Notes under the pieces: model-generated
The model's database searches: none
What the model saw: the letters and a program-made list of their open reading frames with translations, nothing else
What the model was told of the DNA's origin: nothing
Shown: piece by piece, positions 9,125-18,111 of the stretch
Numbering within the stretch: the first letter of the stretch is position 1
Layout of the letters: the number at the start of each line of letters is the position of its first letter
Program-made: the position numbers and the translations under genes
Origin: Phycisphaerales bacterium
GTDB lineage: Bacteria > Planctomycetota > Phycisphaerae > UBA1845
DNA length: 39,969 nucleotides
Direction of reading: 5' to 3'
Assembly: GCA_013140575.1 (NCBI GenBank)
Contig: JABFSN010000046.1
Coordinates: 1 to 39,969, forward strand

Positions 9125-9128
<4 letters not shown>
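8325..9128 (-). CDS. trpA: Tryptophan synthase alpha chain
   Basis: Cleaves indole-3-glycerol phosphate to indole and glyceraldehyde 3-phosphate within the TrpA2B2 complex. The product is 267 aa, the usual length. The catalytic region reads [15 protein letters not shown], holding the conserved Glu and Asp. Further family signatures are [32 protein letters not shown] and VVVGSRFIE. Its ATG at 9128 overlaps the trpB stop as ATGA, as is normal for the paired subunits. Confidence 0.96.
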
Positions 9129-10318
<1,190 letters not shown>

Positions 10319-10408
10319 CGTTCGAACGATCATAGGCCACCGGCGTACCAATCAGCACGTCCAGCGCCGCAACAACGACCAAAACCGACAATTGCATCAC
10401 CTATCCAT

Positions 10409-11233
10409 TCATGAATTCGCATGCCGGTCGGCGCGGGGCGACAAGCGCCCCGCGCGTTGAACGTCCGGCCCGGTCAGTTCGGCGATCTTCGCGGCCGGGT
10501 CATCGGCGGTCATCAGCGTTTCGCCGATCAGGACGGCGTCATAACCGGCGTCGCGCATTCTGGTCATGTCCTCGCGTGAATGGATGCCGCTTTCCGCCAC
10601 GGCGACGCAGTCCATTGGAATTTGGGGACGCAATCGGGTGGCCGTACCGGTATCCACGTTCAGGGTGTCGAGATCGCGATTGTTGACGCCGATGATGCGC
10701 GCGCCGGCGTCGATGGCGCGGTCCAGTTCCCGCTCGTCGTGGACCTCGACCAGCGCGGTCATGCCCGACGCGGCCGCGGCGTGGATGAATTCGCGGAGTG
10801 CGGCATCGTCGAGAATTCGGGCGATCAACAATACTGCATCGGCCCCGATGGTTTGCGATTCCTGGAGTTGGAACACATCGATCAGGAAATCCTTGCGCAG
10901 GACGGGCAGACCAACCGTGCGTTTCACGGTCGTCAGATCGGCGGCGACGCCGCCGAACCAGGTGGAATCGGTCAGGACCGACACGGCCGACGCGCCGGCG
11001 CGTTCATACACGGTCGCCACGGTCGCCGGATCGGCGTCGGCACGGATCAGGCCGCGGGACGGCGATCGGCGCTTGAATTCGGCGATGACGGACAGGCCCG
11101 GGCCGCGCAATGCCGCGGCGAAATCGCGGGGTGGCGGCAATTCCGCATCGCGCGACGCCGCCGGCGACGCACGGCGTCTGGCCGCGGCCACTTCCTCGCG
11201 CTTGCGGCGAATGATTGTTTCCAGAAGGGTCAC
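10409..11233 (-). CDS. trpC: Indole-3-glycerol phosphate synthase
   Basis: Closes the indole ring from carboxyphenylaminodeoxyribulose phosphate. The 274-aa barrel has EFKRRSPSRG (catalytic Lys), LRKDFLID, LVEVHDERELDRA, IGVNNRDLDT and VAESGIHS. There is no fused TrpF domain, and trpF is not in the cluster. The start is GTG at 11233, overlapping the trpD stop as GTGA. The last 20 residues are Arg-rich and not conserved in the family. Confidence 0.95.
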   Translation of the reverse strand: MTLLETIIRRKREEVAAARRRASPAASRDAELPPPRDFAAALRGPGLSVIAEFKRRSPSRGLIRADADPATVATVYERAGASAVSVLTDSTWFGGVAADLTTVKRTVGLPVLRKDFLIDVFQLQESQTIGADAVLLIARILDDAALREFIHAAAASGMTALVEVHDERELDRAIDAGARIIGVNNRDLDTLNVDTGTATRLRPQIPMDCVAVAESGIHSREDMTRMRDAGYDAVLIGETLMTADDPAAKIAELTGPDVQRAGRLSPRADRHANS

Positions 11234-12267
11234 GACATGGCACTCCGCGTCCCGGCGCGCAGCGCGTCCAGCTTGGCGATCGCCCGCCCGGAATCGATGG
11301 ACTGCCTGGCCAATTCCAGTCCGTCGCGAATCGATGGGGCGACGCCGGCCACGTAAATGGCGGCGGCGGCGTTCAGGACGACGATTTCGCGGCCGGGTCC
11401 CGGTTGGCCGCGCAACACCTCCTGAACGATGCCGGCGTTGACCGTCGGGCTGCCGCCGCGGAGCGCTGCGGGATCAGCACAACACAAACCCAACGATGCC
11501 GGATCGAGCCGATAGGACCGAACCCGATCGTCCACCAGCTCGGCGACGGTGGTTCGGCCGCACAACGTGATTTCATCCAGACCATCCTCGCCGTGCACGA
11601 CCATGCCCCGAACGGCGCCTAGGCGGTGCAGGACGGTCGCGACCGGTTCGGTCAGTCGTTCGTCGAACACGCCGATCAATTGCCTCTTCGCGCCGGCCGG
11701 GTTCGTCAACGGACCCACGATGTTGAATATGCTGCGGATGCCGATGTCGCGTCGCGGCTCGGCCGCGTGCCGGGCGGCCTGATGGTACATGGGGGCGAAC
11801 AGGAATCCGATGCCGATGTCGCGGATGGCGGCGGCCGTCATTTCCACGGGCATTGCCGTGTCCACGCCCAACGCTTCGAGCACGTCGGCGCTGCCGCATC
11901 CGCCGGAAACGGATCGGTTGCCGTGCTTGGCGACCCGGCAGCCGGCGCCGGCGGCCACGAATGCCGCGGCCGTCGAGATGTTGAAGGTCCCCGAACCGTC
12001 CCCGCCGGTTCCGCAGGTGTCGATTAGCGAATCGCCGTCGATGTTCAGCGGGGTGGCGTGGGCCCGCAGGGCGCGGGCGAATCCCGTGATTTCATTGACG
12101 GATTCGCTTTTCATGCGCAAGGCAACGAGCAGGCCGGCGATCTGGCCGGGTGACGCCTGTCCCGACATGATTTCGCCCGCGACATCGTGGGCGTCGCTCG
12201 CGGTTAGACTACGTCCGGAAACAACCACACGGATGGCGTCCTGGATGATTGCGGTCCGCGTTTGCAT
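11230..12267 (-). CDS. trpD: Anthranilate phosphoribosyltransferase
   Basis: Transfers phosphoribosyl from PRPP to anthranilate. The 345-aa product contains the PRPP-binding IDTCGTGGDGSGTFNIST, the KHGNRSVSGGCGSADVLEALG segment, FLFAPMYHQA, IFNIVGPLTNPA and the acidic HGEDGLDEIT. The ATG at 12267 begins MQTRTAIIQDAI, where the family normally begins. The longer open frame upstream runs back through the leader region and is not a coding extension. It is the first structural gene after the attenuator. Confidence 0.95.
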   Translation of the reverse strand: MQTRTAIIQDAIRVVVSGRSLTASDAHDVAGEIMSGQASPGQIAGLLVALRMKSESVNEITGFARALRAHATPLNIDGDSLIDTCGTGGDGSGTFNISTAAAFVAAGAGCRVAKHGNRSVSGGCGSADVLEALGVDTAMPVEMTAAAIRDIGIGFLFAPMYHQAARHAAEPRRDIGIRSIFNIVGPLTNPAGAKRQLIGVFDERLTEPVATVLHRLGAVRGMVVHGEDGLDEITLCGRTTVAELVDDRVRSYRLDPASLGLCCADPAALRGGSPTVNAGIVQEVLRGQPGPGREIVVLNAAAAIYVAGVAPSIRDGLELARQSIDSGRAIAKLDALRAGTRSAMS

Positions 12268-12294
12268 TCCGGTCCTTGGACGAGCAACGCCCAT

Positions 12295-12328
12295 AAAAAA
12301 AGCCCCCGGCGTTCGTCGCCGAGGGCTT
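12295..12328 (-). terminator. trp attenuator terminator
   Basis: In the transcript, AAGCCCUCGGCG (12328-12317) pairs with CGCCGGGGGCUU (12311-12300) around a 5-nt ACGAA loop. This is a 12-bp stem with a single U-G pair. Seven U residues (12301-12295) end the structure, two of them within the stem. It lies between the leader peptide and trpD, 28 nt before the trpD start. Confidence 0.92.
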
Positions 12329-12347
12329 GGGTTCATCCGTGTGCTGG

Positions 12348-12434
12348 TTACGACGCGAGGAAACCCGGACCATCGGCGCAAGGATGATGCCAGCGCCAAT
12401 CCACCCGGGTCGGTTGCGTCGTCCAATACAACAT
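12348..12434 (-). CDS. trpL: trp leader peptide
   Basis: A 28-codon frame from ATG at 12434 to TAA at 12350-12348, with Trp (TGG) at codons 4, 13 and 15. Three Trp in 28 residues is strong enrichment, and codons 13 and 15 sit just before the alternative hairpin segments, as attenuation requires. The ATG begins six bases after the -10 box, so the predicted transcription start is the A of the ATG and the gene would be leaderless, with no ribosome binding site. The peptide presumably serves as a Trp-tRNA sensor; a separate role for the peptide or the short leader RNA cannot be judged from sequence. Confidence 0.88.
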   Translation of the reverse strand: MLYWTTQPTRVDWRWHHPCADGPGFLAS

Positions 12435-12440
12435 GCACGC

Positions 12441-12469
12441 ACGATACCGGCACGACCGGCGCCTGTCAA
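12441..12469 (-). promoter_or_regulatory. Sigma70-type promoter of the trp operon
   Basis: On the minus strand a consensus -35 box TTGACA (12469-12464) is followed by a 17-bp spacer and a -10 box TATCGT (12446-12441, four of six consensus bases). The predicted start site, seven bases past the -10, is 12434, the first base of the leader peptide ATG. Confidence 0.8.
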
Positions 12470-12610
12470 GCGGGTCGGCGATTGACCGTAATAACTGCGA
12501 CAACTTCCTAAAGGCGGGGGTTTACCCGGACGAATCAGACGACGGGCCGACGCATCGGCTCGTCCGTCGTTATCGGCCGGAACGGTTCGGCTCGAACGAA
12601 CAGGTGCCGC

Positions 12611-12919
12611 ATGAAGATCGTGACGCATTCCGACGAAACGCCCGTACGGCTGGAATTGCACGGGAAGCTGATCGGCAAGGCCGCCGGCGCGGTCCACGAT
12701 GCCGTCGAGACCGTGGTGGCGAAGGGCGGGCAGCACATTGAATTGGATCTGCACGCATTGGCCGTTGTGGACAGCGCGGGGCTGGAAGCGCTGCTGGCCT
12801 GTCACGAGCGTTGCGCCGCTGCGGGCGGCCGATGCACGTTGACGGGGGTCAGCGGCAAGATCGAACGGATTCTGCGCATCACCCGGCTGGACCGGGAATT
12901 GGAATTCGTGCCGGGTTGA
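12611..12919 (+). CDS. STAS-domain protein (anti-sigma factor antagonist type)
   Basis: A 102-aa single STAS domain, cytoplasmic. The LALHxLAVVDSAGLEALL-like segment near residue 60 contains the conserved Asp-Ser pair; the Ser is the usual phosphorylation site in SpoIIAA-type proteins. No kinase or anti-sigma partner is next to it. AGGTG lies about five bases before the ATG. It is the first gene of the pilus/secretion operon, 20 bp before pilB, and divergent from the trp promoter. A role in partner-switch control of the pilus genes or in complex assembly is inference from position. Confidence 0.82.
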   Translation: MKIVTHSDETPVRLELHGKLIGKAAGAVHDAVETVVAKGGQHIELDLHALAVVDSAGLEALLACHERCAAAGGRCTLTGVSGKIERILRITRLDRELEFVPG

Positions 12920-12939
12920 CCGGCGCGACGTGGCGGCTG

Positions 12940-14691
12940 ATGGCGACAATGACGGCGACGAAAACCCAATCGCTCGGCGCAATGCTGATCGAACAGCGCG
13001 TGATCACGCAGGCGCAGCTCGAGGAGGCGCTGGCGTCGCAGAAATCGCTGGGGTTGCCGTTGGGAGAAACGTTGATCCAGTTGCAGTTCGCAACCCCGTC
13101 GCAAATTTTTCCCGTGCTTGAATCGCAGATGAACGTACCGTGGGTGGATCTGTCGGACGGGTCGGTCGACCCCCGTGTGGTGCCGACCATACCGCAGGAA
13201 AAGGCGGAACGTCACGGGGTGTTGGCGTTGTTCCGCGTCCGCGACCAACTGACCGTGGCCATGTGCGACCCGCGGGCCATTTTCGTAATCGATGAACTGG
13301 AACAGGAAACGGGGTTGCGGTTGCTGCCGGTGCTGGTGTCGCAGACGGACGTGCGGCGGGCCATCGCGCGTTATTACGCGGAAACGGCATTCGACGAAAA
13401 CGTGGAAAGCCCACCACCGGCCGTGGGCGAGAAGCCGGCGGAATCGTCGTTGTCGGACCCGTCGTTTCGAGCGGCCAACGTCGGCGAGGTGGGCGGCGAT
13501 GCCAGCCCGCTGGTGAATCTGGTGAACGTGATGCTGTGCAACGCGGTTCGTGAACACGCGAGCGATGTTCATGTGGAGCCGGGGCTCGAGCACATCAGCG
13601 TGCGTTACCGAATCGACGGCGAGCTGCACGAGGTGATGACGCCCAAATTGTCGCTGCACGCGGCGTTGATTTCGCGGCTGAAGGTCATGACCCGGATGGA
13701 CATTGCCGAGCGCCGCCGTCCGCAGGACGGTCGCACGATGGTCGCGGTGGAGGGGCGGCAGATCGACGTGCGGGCGTCGTGCATGCCCACGGTCCGCGGC
13801 GAGAAGATGGCGTTGCGGCTGCTGGACCGCGAGAGCGCGACGCTGGATTTCGAACGGTTGGGGATGGGCGAACAGATTCGCGTCACGTTGCGGGAGCTGC
13901 TGGCCAAACCAAACGGCATGATCCTGGTGACGGGACCGACCGGGTCGGGCAAGACGACGTCGCTGTATGCCATGCTGAACGAGTTGCGCGGGGTGTCGCA
14001 CAACGTCGTCAGCGTCGAAGACCCCGTCGAATACGAATTGGAATACGTCAATCAGGTCCAGGTCAACGAGCCAATCGGTCTGACGTTCGCGTCGATTCTG
14101 CGGACGATTCTGCGGCAGGATCCGGATTACATCATGGTGGGGGAAATCCGCGATCTGGACACGGCCAAGATGGCCATTCAATCGGCGCTGACCGGTCATC
14201 TCGTTCTGACGACGCTGCACACCAATGACGCGGTCAGCGCGGTGACGCGGTTGATCAATATCGGCGTGGATGCACACATGGTCGGGGCGTCGCTGAACGC
14301 GGTGATGGCCCAGCGGCTGGTGCGGACGGTGTGTCCCAAATGCGCAGCGCCCGATCCGCCGGCGTCTGAATTACTGACCCGATGGGGTCTGAATCCGAAC
14401 GGCAAGTACCAATTTCGGCGCGGCGCCGGTTGTCCCCATTGTTACGGAACGGGACTACGCGGCCGGGTGGGCGTGTACGAATTGCTGGTGCTGGACGAGA
14501 CGCTGCGCGCGGCGGTGGCCCGCGACGAGGGATTGGAAAGCCTGCGGAGACTGGCGCGGCGGTCGGGCATGGCGGAAATCGCGGCGGAGGGAATCGCGTT
14601 GGCGGCCGCGGGGCGTACGACGATGAATGAAATCCTCTCGGTCATTACCGTCGACGCACCGGTGCATTTGGAGCCGGCCGGAAAGGAATAG
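12940..14691 (+). CDS. pilB: Type IV pilus/type II secretion assembly ATPase (PilB/GspE)
   Basis: Hexameric cytoplasmic ATPase that powers pilin or pseudopilin extrusion. With ATG at 12940 the product is 583 aa. Residues about 8-150 are the GspE N-terminal (MshEN-type) domain. Walker A is GPTGSGKTTS near residue 330, the Asp box is EDPVEYELE, Walker B is DPDYIMVGEIRD, and the His box is TGHLVLTTLHTNDA. A tetracysteine zinc motif (CPKC...GCPHC) lies near 465-505. All catalytic residues are intact. An alternative ATG at 12949 is only three codons downstream; the open frame before 12940 overlaps the STAS gene and is not conserved. Confidence 0.95.
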   Translation: MATMTATKTQSLGAMLIEQRVITQAQLEEALASQKSLGLPLGETLIQLQFATPSQIFPVLESQMNVPWVDLSDGSVDPRVVPTIPQEKAERHGVLALFRVRDQLTVAMCDPRAIFVIDELEQETGLRLLPVLVSQTDVRRAIARYYAETAFDENVESPPPAVGEKPAESSLSDPSFRAANVGEVGGDASPLVNLVNVMLCNAVREHASDVHVEPGLEHISVRYRIDGELHEVMTPKLSLHAALISRLKVMTRMDIAERRRPQDGRTMVAVEGRQIDVRASCMPTVRGEKMALRLLDRESATLDFERLGMGEQIRVTLRELLAKPNGMILVTGPTGSGKTTSLYAMLNELRGVSHNVVSVEDPVEYELEYVNQVQVNEPIGLTFASILRTILRQDPDYIMVGEIRDLDTAKMAIQSALTGHLVLTTLHTNDAVSAVTRLINIGVDAHMVGASLNAVMAQRLVRTVCPKCAAPDPPASELLTRWGLNPNGKYQFRRGAGCPHCYGTGLRGRVGVYELLVLDETLRAAVARDEGLESLRRLARRSGMAEIAAEGIALAAAGRTTMNEILSVITVDAPVHLEPAGKE

Positions 14692-14694
14692 CCT

Positions 14695-15750
14695 ATGGCG
14701 ACGTTGAAGGACATTCTGGCGGTGGCGACACGGCGCGGCGCGTCGGACGTGGTGTTGGTGTCGGAATCCGCGCCGTTCATGCGCGTGGAGGGTGAATGGC
14801 TGCCGGTGCCGTCGATCGATCGGTCGGCGTTTGACAGCGAAACGACGGTGCTGTCCCTAATTCCGGAAGATCGTCTTGCGGTCATGCGTGACGAGAGGGA
14901 AATGAATTTCTCGCGGGAGCTGCCGCCGTTCGGACGACTGCGGTTCAATCTGCACTATCAGCGCGGCTCGCCGGCGGCGACGATTCGGCTCATCTGGCCC
15001 ACGGTACGCTCGATCGACGAGTTGGAACTGCCGCGCGCATTGCCGGAAGCCGCGCTGCGGCACCAGGGCTTGATTCTGGTCTGCGGCCGGGCGGGTTCCG
15101 GCAAGTCGACAACGCTGGCCGCGATCGTGCAATACATTCTGTCGAAGCGCCGAGCGCACGTCATTACCATTGAAGACCCCATTGAATACGTGCATGGCAA
15201 CGGGCAGGGGGTCTGCGAACAGCGGGAGCTGCACAGCGATACGTTGAGCTGGGACGCGGCGCTCAAAAACGTTCTGCGGCAGTCTCCAGACGTCATTGTC
15301 ATCGGGGAGTTGCAAGACCGCGCGTCCATTGCCACGGCCGTGTCGGCCGCGGAAACCGGTCACCTGGTACTGGCCAGTCTGCACGCGCAGAACGCCGTGC
15401 AGTGCGTGACGCGCATCGTCGACTCGTTCCCGGGCGATCAACAGCCGCAGATACGGGTGCAACTGGCCAACAGTCTGGTGGCCGTGCTGGCGCAGGAATT
15501 GGTGCCCTCGACGCGCGAGGGTGGGCGGGTGCTGGCGACCGAATTCATGCTGGTCAATCCGGCCATCCGCAACTTGATCCGTTCGAATGAATACGCGCAA
15601 ATCCACAATGCGATTCTGACCGGACGGGGAGTGGGGATGCACACGCTGCAGGACTCACTGGAACAGCATCTGGCCCGCAAGACGATTTCCGAACAGGAAA
15701 TGCTGTGCCGTCTGACGGACAGTCGATTGGCGTGTGCCGTGGGCGCGTGA
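14695..15750 (+). CDS. pilT: PilT-like retraction ATPase, divergent
   Basis: A 351-aa PilT-family ATPase. Its presence argues for a retractile pilus rather than a pure type II secretion system. Family marks are Walker A GRAGSGKSTTLAAI near residue 130, the Asp box VITIEDPIEYVH, AETGHLVLASLHA, and the C-terminal PAIRNLIRSNEYAQI typical of PilT. Three usually invariant places differ: GPTGSGK reads GRAGSGK, the Walker B GEMRD reads GELQD (Arg to Gln), and LHT of the His box reads LHA. The core Lys and Glu remain, so activity is possible, but it may behave like an accessory PilU-type ATPase. It begins 3 bp after pilB. Confidence 0.9.
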   Translation: MATLKDILAVATRRGASDVVLVSESAPFMRVEGEWLPVPSIDRSAFDSETTVLSLIPEDRLAVMRDEREMNFSRELPPFGRLRFNLHYQRGSPAATIRLIWPTVRSIDELELPRALPEAALRHQGLILVCGRAGSGKSTTLAAIVQYILSKRRAHVITIEDPIEYVHGNGQGVCEQRELHSDTLSWDAALKNVLRQSPDVIVIGELQDRASIATAVSAAETGHLVLASLHAQNAVQCVTRIVDSFPGDQQPQIRVQLANSLVAVLAQELVPSTREGGRVLATEFMLVNPAIRNLIRSNEYAQIHNAILTGRGVGMHTLQDSLEQHLARKTISEQEMLCRLTDSRLACAVGA

Positions 15751-15771
15751 CCACGAAGGCAACCGTGTTGT

Positions 15772-16992
15772 ATGGCGACGCTCAGCTACAAGGCGCGATC
15801 GGTCCACGGACAAACGCTTCACGGGCGAATCGACGCTCCGTCGGCGCGCGAGGCGTTGCGGCGTCTGCGGCGCGATGGGGTGCGGGTGGTGAGCATCGCG
15901 GAGGCCCGCGGCCTGCGGGCCATGATCGCGACTCGCGCGGCGCGGTTTTCGGCGGTCCGCGTTCGAACCCGCGACATTCTGAACATGATCGCTCAACTGC
16001 AACTGCTGATCGAATCGGGCACGGGTCTGGACGACGGTCTGAAAGTGCTGGGCGAGGCGACCGTCAATCCCCGCCTCCGAACGGTCATTGCCGATGTTCG
16101 CGAACGAGTCAAGGCGGGTGAATCTCTTTCGGCGGCATTGTCATCACATAACGACGTCTTTGATACGGTAGTCACCAGCATGATCGCCGCGGGAGAGGCC
16201 AGCGGCACGCTGGCCCGCATGTTGGGCACGATTCACGACATGCTCTTGCGGCAGGATCAACTGCGGCGCTCGATTGTGACGGCGCTCGCCTATCCGGCCA
16301 TACTCCTGTCCGTGGCCGGTGTCGCGTTGCTGGTGCTGTTCGTCTGGGTGTTGCCGAAATTCGCGCAGGTGTTCGCGGAGGTTGGGGCGGAACTTCCCCA
16401 GATCACGCAGATTGTGCTGGCATTTAGTGAATTCGTCAAATCGCACAAGTACCTGTTGTTGATCGGCGGCATCTCGACCGCGATTGGGCTGCGATGGATG
16501 CTGACCATTCCGGCGGTGCGAATGGCGGTACACCGCGGTCTGCTGCGCACTCCGCTGGTTGGTCGACTGATCCGCAGCGCCAATACCGCACGATCGACGC
16601 ACGTGATGGGAACACTATGGCGCAGCGGGCTTCCGGTCATGGAAGTGATCCGTCTGACCGCCGGCACGATTCGCAATCCGATTTATCGGGCGTTCCTGGA
16701 AACCCTGCGGCAGGATCTCGTCGACGGAAAACGCATGACCGCGACATTCGAGGCCAGCGGACTCTTCCCGCCGACGGTGGCGCCGCTGATCCGCACTGGT
16801 GAAGAGACCGGTAATACGACGAGGGTTCTGGAGGCGCTGGCGTCGTACCACGAAAGAGAGACGGCCGGACTGATTAAGACGATGATAACACTATTGGAAC
16901 CGGCGATCATCGTGGTGATGGCCGCCGGCGTGGGGCTGATCGCCATTTCGGTGGTCGTGCCTCTCTTCCGGCTGTCCAGCGCCGTTCACTAA
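15772..16992 (+). CDS. pilC: Inner-membrane platform protein PilC/GspF
   Basis: A 406-aa polytopic platform protein that couples the assembly ATPase to the growing pilus. Two GspF cytoplasmic domains are visible, each with the E(T/E)GxLxxxL-type signature: IAAGEASGTLARML near residue 145 and IRTGEETGNTTRVLEAL near 345. Hydrophobic segments lie near 180-205, 225-245 and 375-400, the standard three-helix topology. A short N-terminal domain (YKARSVHGQTLHGRIDA) matches the family start. ATG at 15772 follows pilT by 21 bp. Confidence 0.95.
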   Translation: MATLSYKARSVHGQTLHGRIDAPSAREALRRLRRDGVRVVSIAEARGLRAMIATRAARFSAVRVRTRDILNMIAQLQLLIESGTGLDDGLKVLGEATVNPRLRTVIADVRERVKAGESLSAALSSHNDVFDTVVTSMIAAGEASGTLARMLGTIHDMLLRQDQLRRSIVTALAYPAILLSVAGVALLVLFVWVLPKFAQVFAEVGAELPQITQIVLAFSEFVKSHKYLLLIGGISTAIGLRWMLTIPAVRMAVHRGLLRTPLVGRLIRSANTARSTHVMGTLWRSGLPVMEVIRLTAGTIRNPIYRAFLETLRQDLVDGKRMTATFEASGLFPPTVAPLIRTGEETGNTTRVLEALASYHERETAGLIKTMITLLEPAIIVVMAAGVGLIAISVVVPLFRLSSAVH

Positions 16993-17016
16993 GCGGGACG
17001 ATTGCGAATTTCGGCC

Positions 17017-18111
17017 ATGCCTCGATACACGCCCATCGGAGTGGATGTCGGCTCCAGCAGCGTCAAATTGGCCCAGCTTGTGGCCGTGGATGACGAATGG
17101 GCGCCGAGCGCACTGGTGCAGGAGCCGTGGCAGAATGGCGACGGAGATCAGTTACAGTTGGGCGAAACATTGGTTGACGCGGTTCGGAAGGCGGTGGGGC
17201 GCGGCCGATTCAGGAACCGCCGGGCGGTGGCTATTGCTCCGACATGTCTGGCCGACGTGCGTCCCACGTCTGTTCCGGTGGCCGAGGGAATCGACCTGAT
17301 GACGTATGTCCAGTCGGAACTCGCGGAGCGGCATGGCGAGCGGGCGCACGAGTTCGTGGTAGACTTCTGGATTGCCGGTGACAGGCTCGAGCACGGTGAA
17401 ACAAAACTGGAACTCTACACCGTGGCGATGCCGAGACAGAGCGTCGTCGATCTGGTGGGGGCAGTGGAGAAGGCGGGCCTCGTCGTCACCCGCGTGGACA
17501 TCGCCGCGACGGCGGTGGCGACGGCGTTGTCGTACGCCCACGGCGGCGGCGACGAACCGTTGCCGGTCAACGTGGACATCGGCGATCGCCGATCGTTGCT
17601 ATTCGCCGCGAGTGCGGAGGGGATCAGCTTTTGCCGAGTGATTAAGTGGGGCGGCAGGCAGGTGACTGATCAGATCCGACAGGCTCTTCACGCCGACTTT
17701 GAGGGGGCGGAGCAGATCAAAAAGGAATGGGGCCTGCGGCCGATCGGCGGCGCATCGAACGCAACCGGCAAAACGCTGCATTCACGGCAGCAGATCATCA
17801 ACGACAGCATTGAACAATCGTTGCGGGGACTGGCGTTGGAGATCGGCCGATCCCTGGCCTATCACGCCCGCGGGCAGACCGGCAACGACATACAGAGCGT
17901 GGGTCTGATGGGCGGCGGGGCGCGTCTCAAGGGGCTCCCGGAATACATCAAGGATGCGCTACGGCTGGGCGTGACGGCCCCGGCCGTTTTGCGAAAGCCT
18001 GACCGTTGGCCGACCGCGTCGCGGGAGCTCGCCGATGCGGAGCCGCCGGATCTCTACGGCGCGGCGATCGGCGCCGCCCTGTCGGGAGTGAATGTTCCAT
18101 GCAGGCGTTGA
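17017..18111 (+). CDS. pilM: Actin-like pilus assembly ATPase PilM
   Basis: A 364-aa cytoplasmic protein of the PilM/FtsA-like fold. The N-terminal phosphate loop reads IGVDVGSSSVKLAQL. An inner ATP-binding segment, VNVDIGDRRSLLFAA, lies near residue 190, and a C-terminal adenosine motif, SVGLMGGGARLKGL, lies near 300. PilM recruits PilN and bridges to the assembly ATPase. ATG at 17017 was chosen over a TTG at 17002. The 3' end overlaps pilN by 13 bp, so the two are probably coupled in translation. Confidence 0.92.
   Translation: MPRYTPIGVDVGSSSVKLAQLVAVDDEWAPSALVQEPWQNGDGDQLQLGETLVDAVRKAVGRGRFRNRRAVAIAPTCLADVRPTSVPVAEGIDLMTYVQSELAERHGERAHEFVVDFWIAGDRLEHGETKLELYTVAMPRQSVVDLVGAVEKAGLVVTRVDIAATAVATALSYAHGGGDEPLPVNVDIGDRRSLLFAASAEGISFCRVIKWGGRQVTDQIRQALHADFEGAEQIKKEWGLRPIGGASNATGKTLHSRQQIINDSIEQSLRGLALEIGRSLAYHARGQTGNDIQSVGLMGGGARLKGLPEYIKDALRLGVTAPAVLRKPDRWPTASRELADAEPPDLYGAAIGAALSGVNVPCRR

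Larger units (their letters stand above)
12295..12434 (-). promoter_or_regulatory. trp operon leader, transcription attenuator
   Basis: Four segments allow mutually exclusive folding. Segment 1 UUGGCGC (12399-12393), which includes Trp codon 13, pairs with segment 2 GCGCCGA (12379-12373). Segment 2 can instead pair with segment 3 UCGGCG (12322-12317), helped by a nested helix GGGUUU (12366-12361) with GAACCC (12334-12329). Segment 3 otherwise forms the terminator with segment 4 (12311-12300). A ribosome stalled at Trp codons 13 or 15 would cover segment 1 and leave segment 2 free, giving antitermination. A ribosome reaching the stop codon would cover the nested helix and favour termination. 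The base pairing is read from sequence; the regulation follows the classical trp attenuation model. Confidence 0.88.

Noticed and set aside
12268-12453. Extension of trpD upstream of 12267
   Set aside because: This stretch runs through the terminator hairpin and leader region; the family N-terminus begins at 12267.
12802-14277. Long antisense open frame opposite pilB
   Set aside because: Composition is Arg/His/Gln-rich, as expected for the shadow of a high-GC gene; the opposite strand encodes an intact ATPase.
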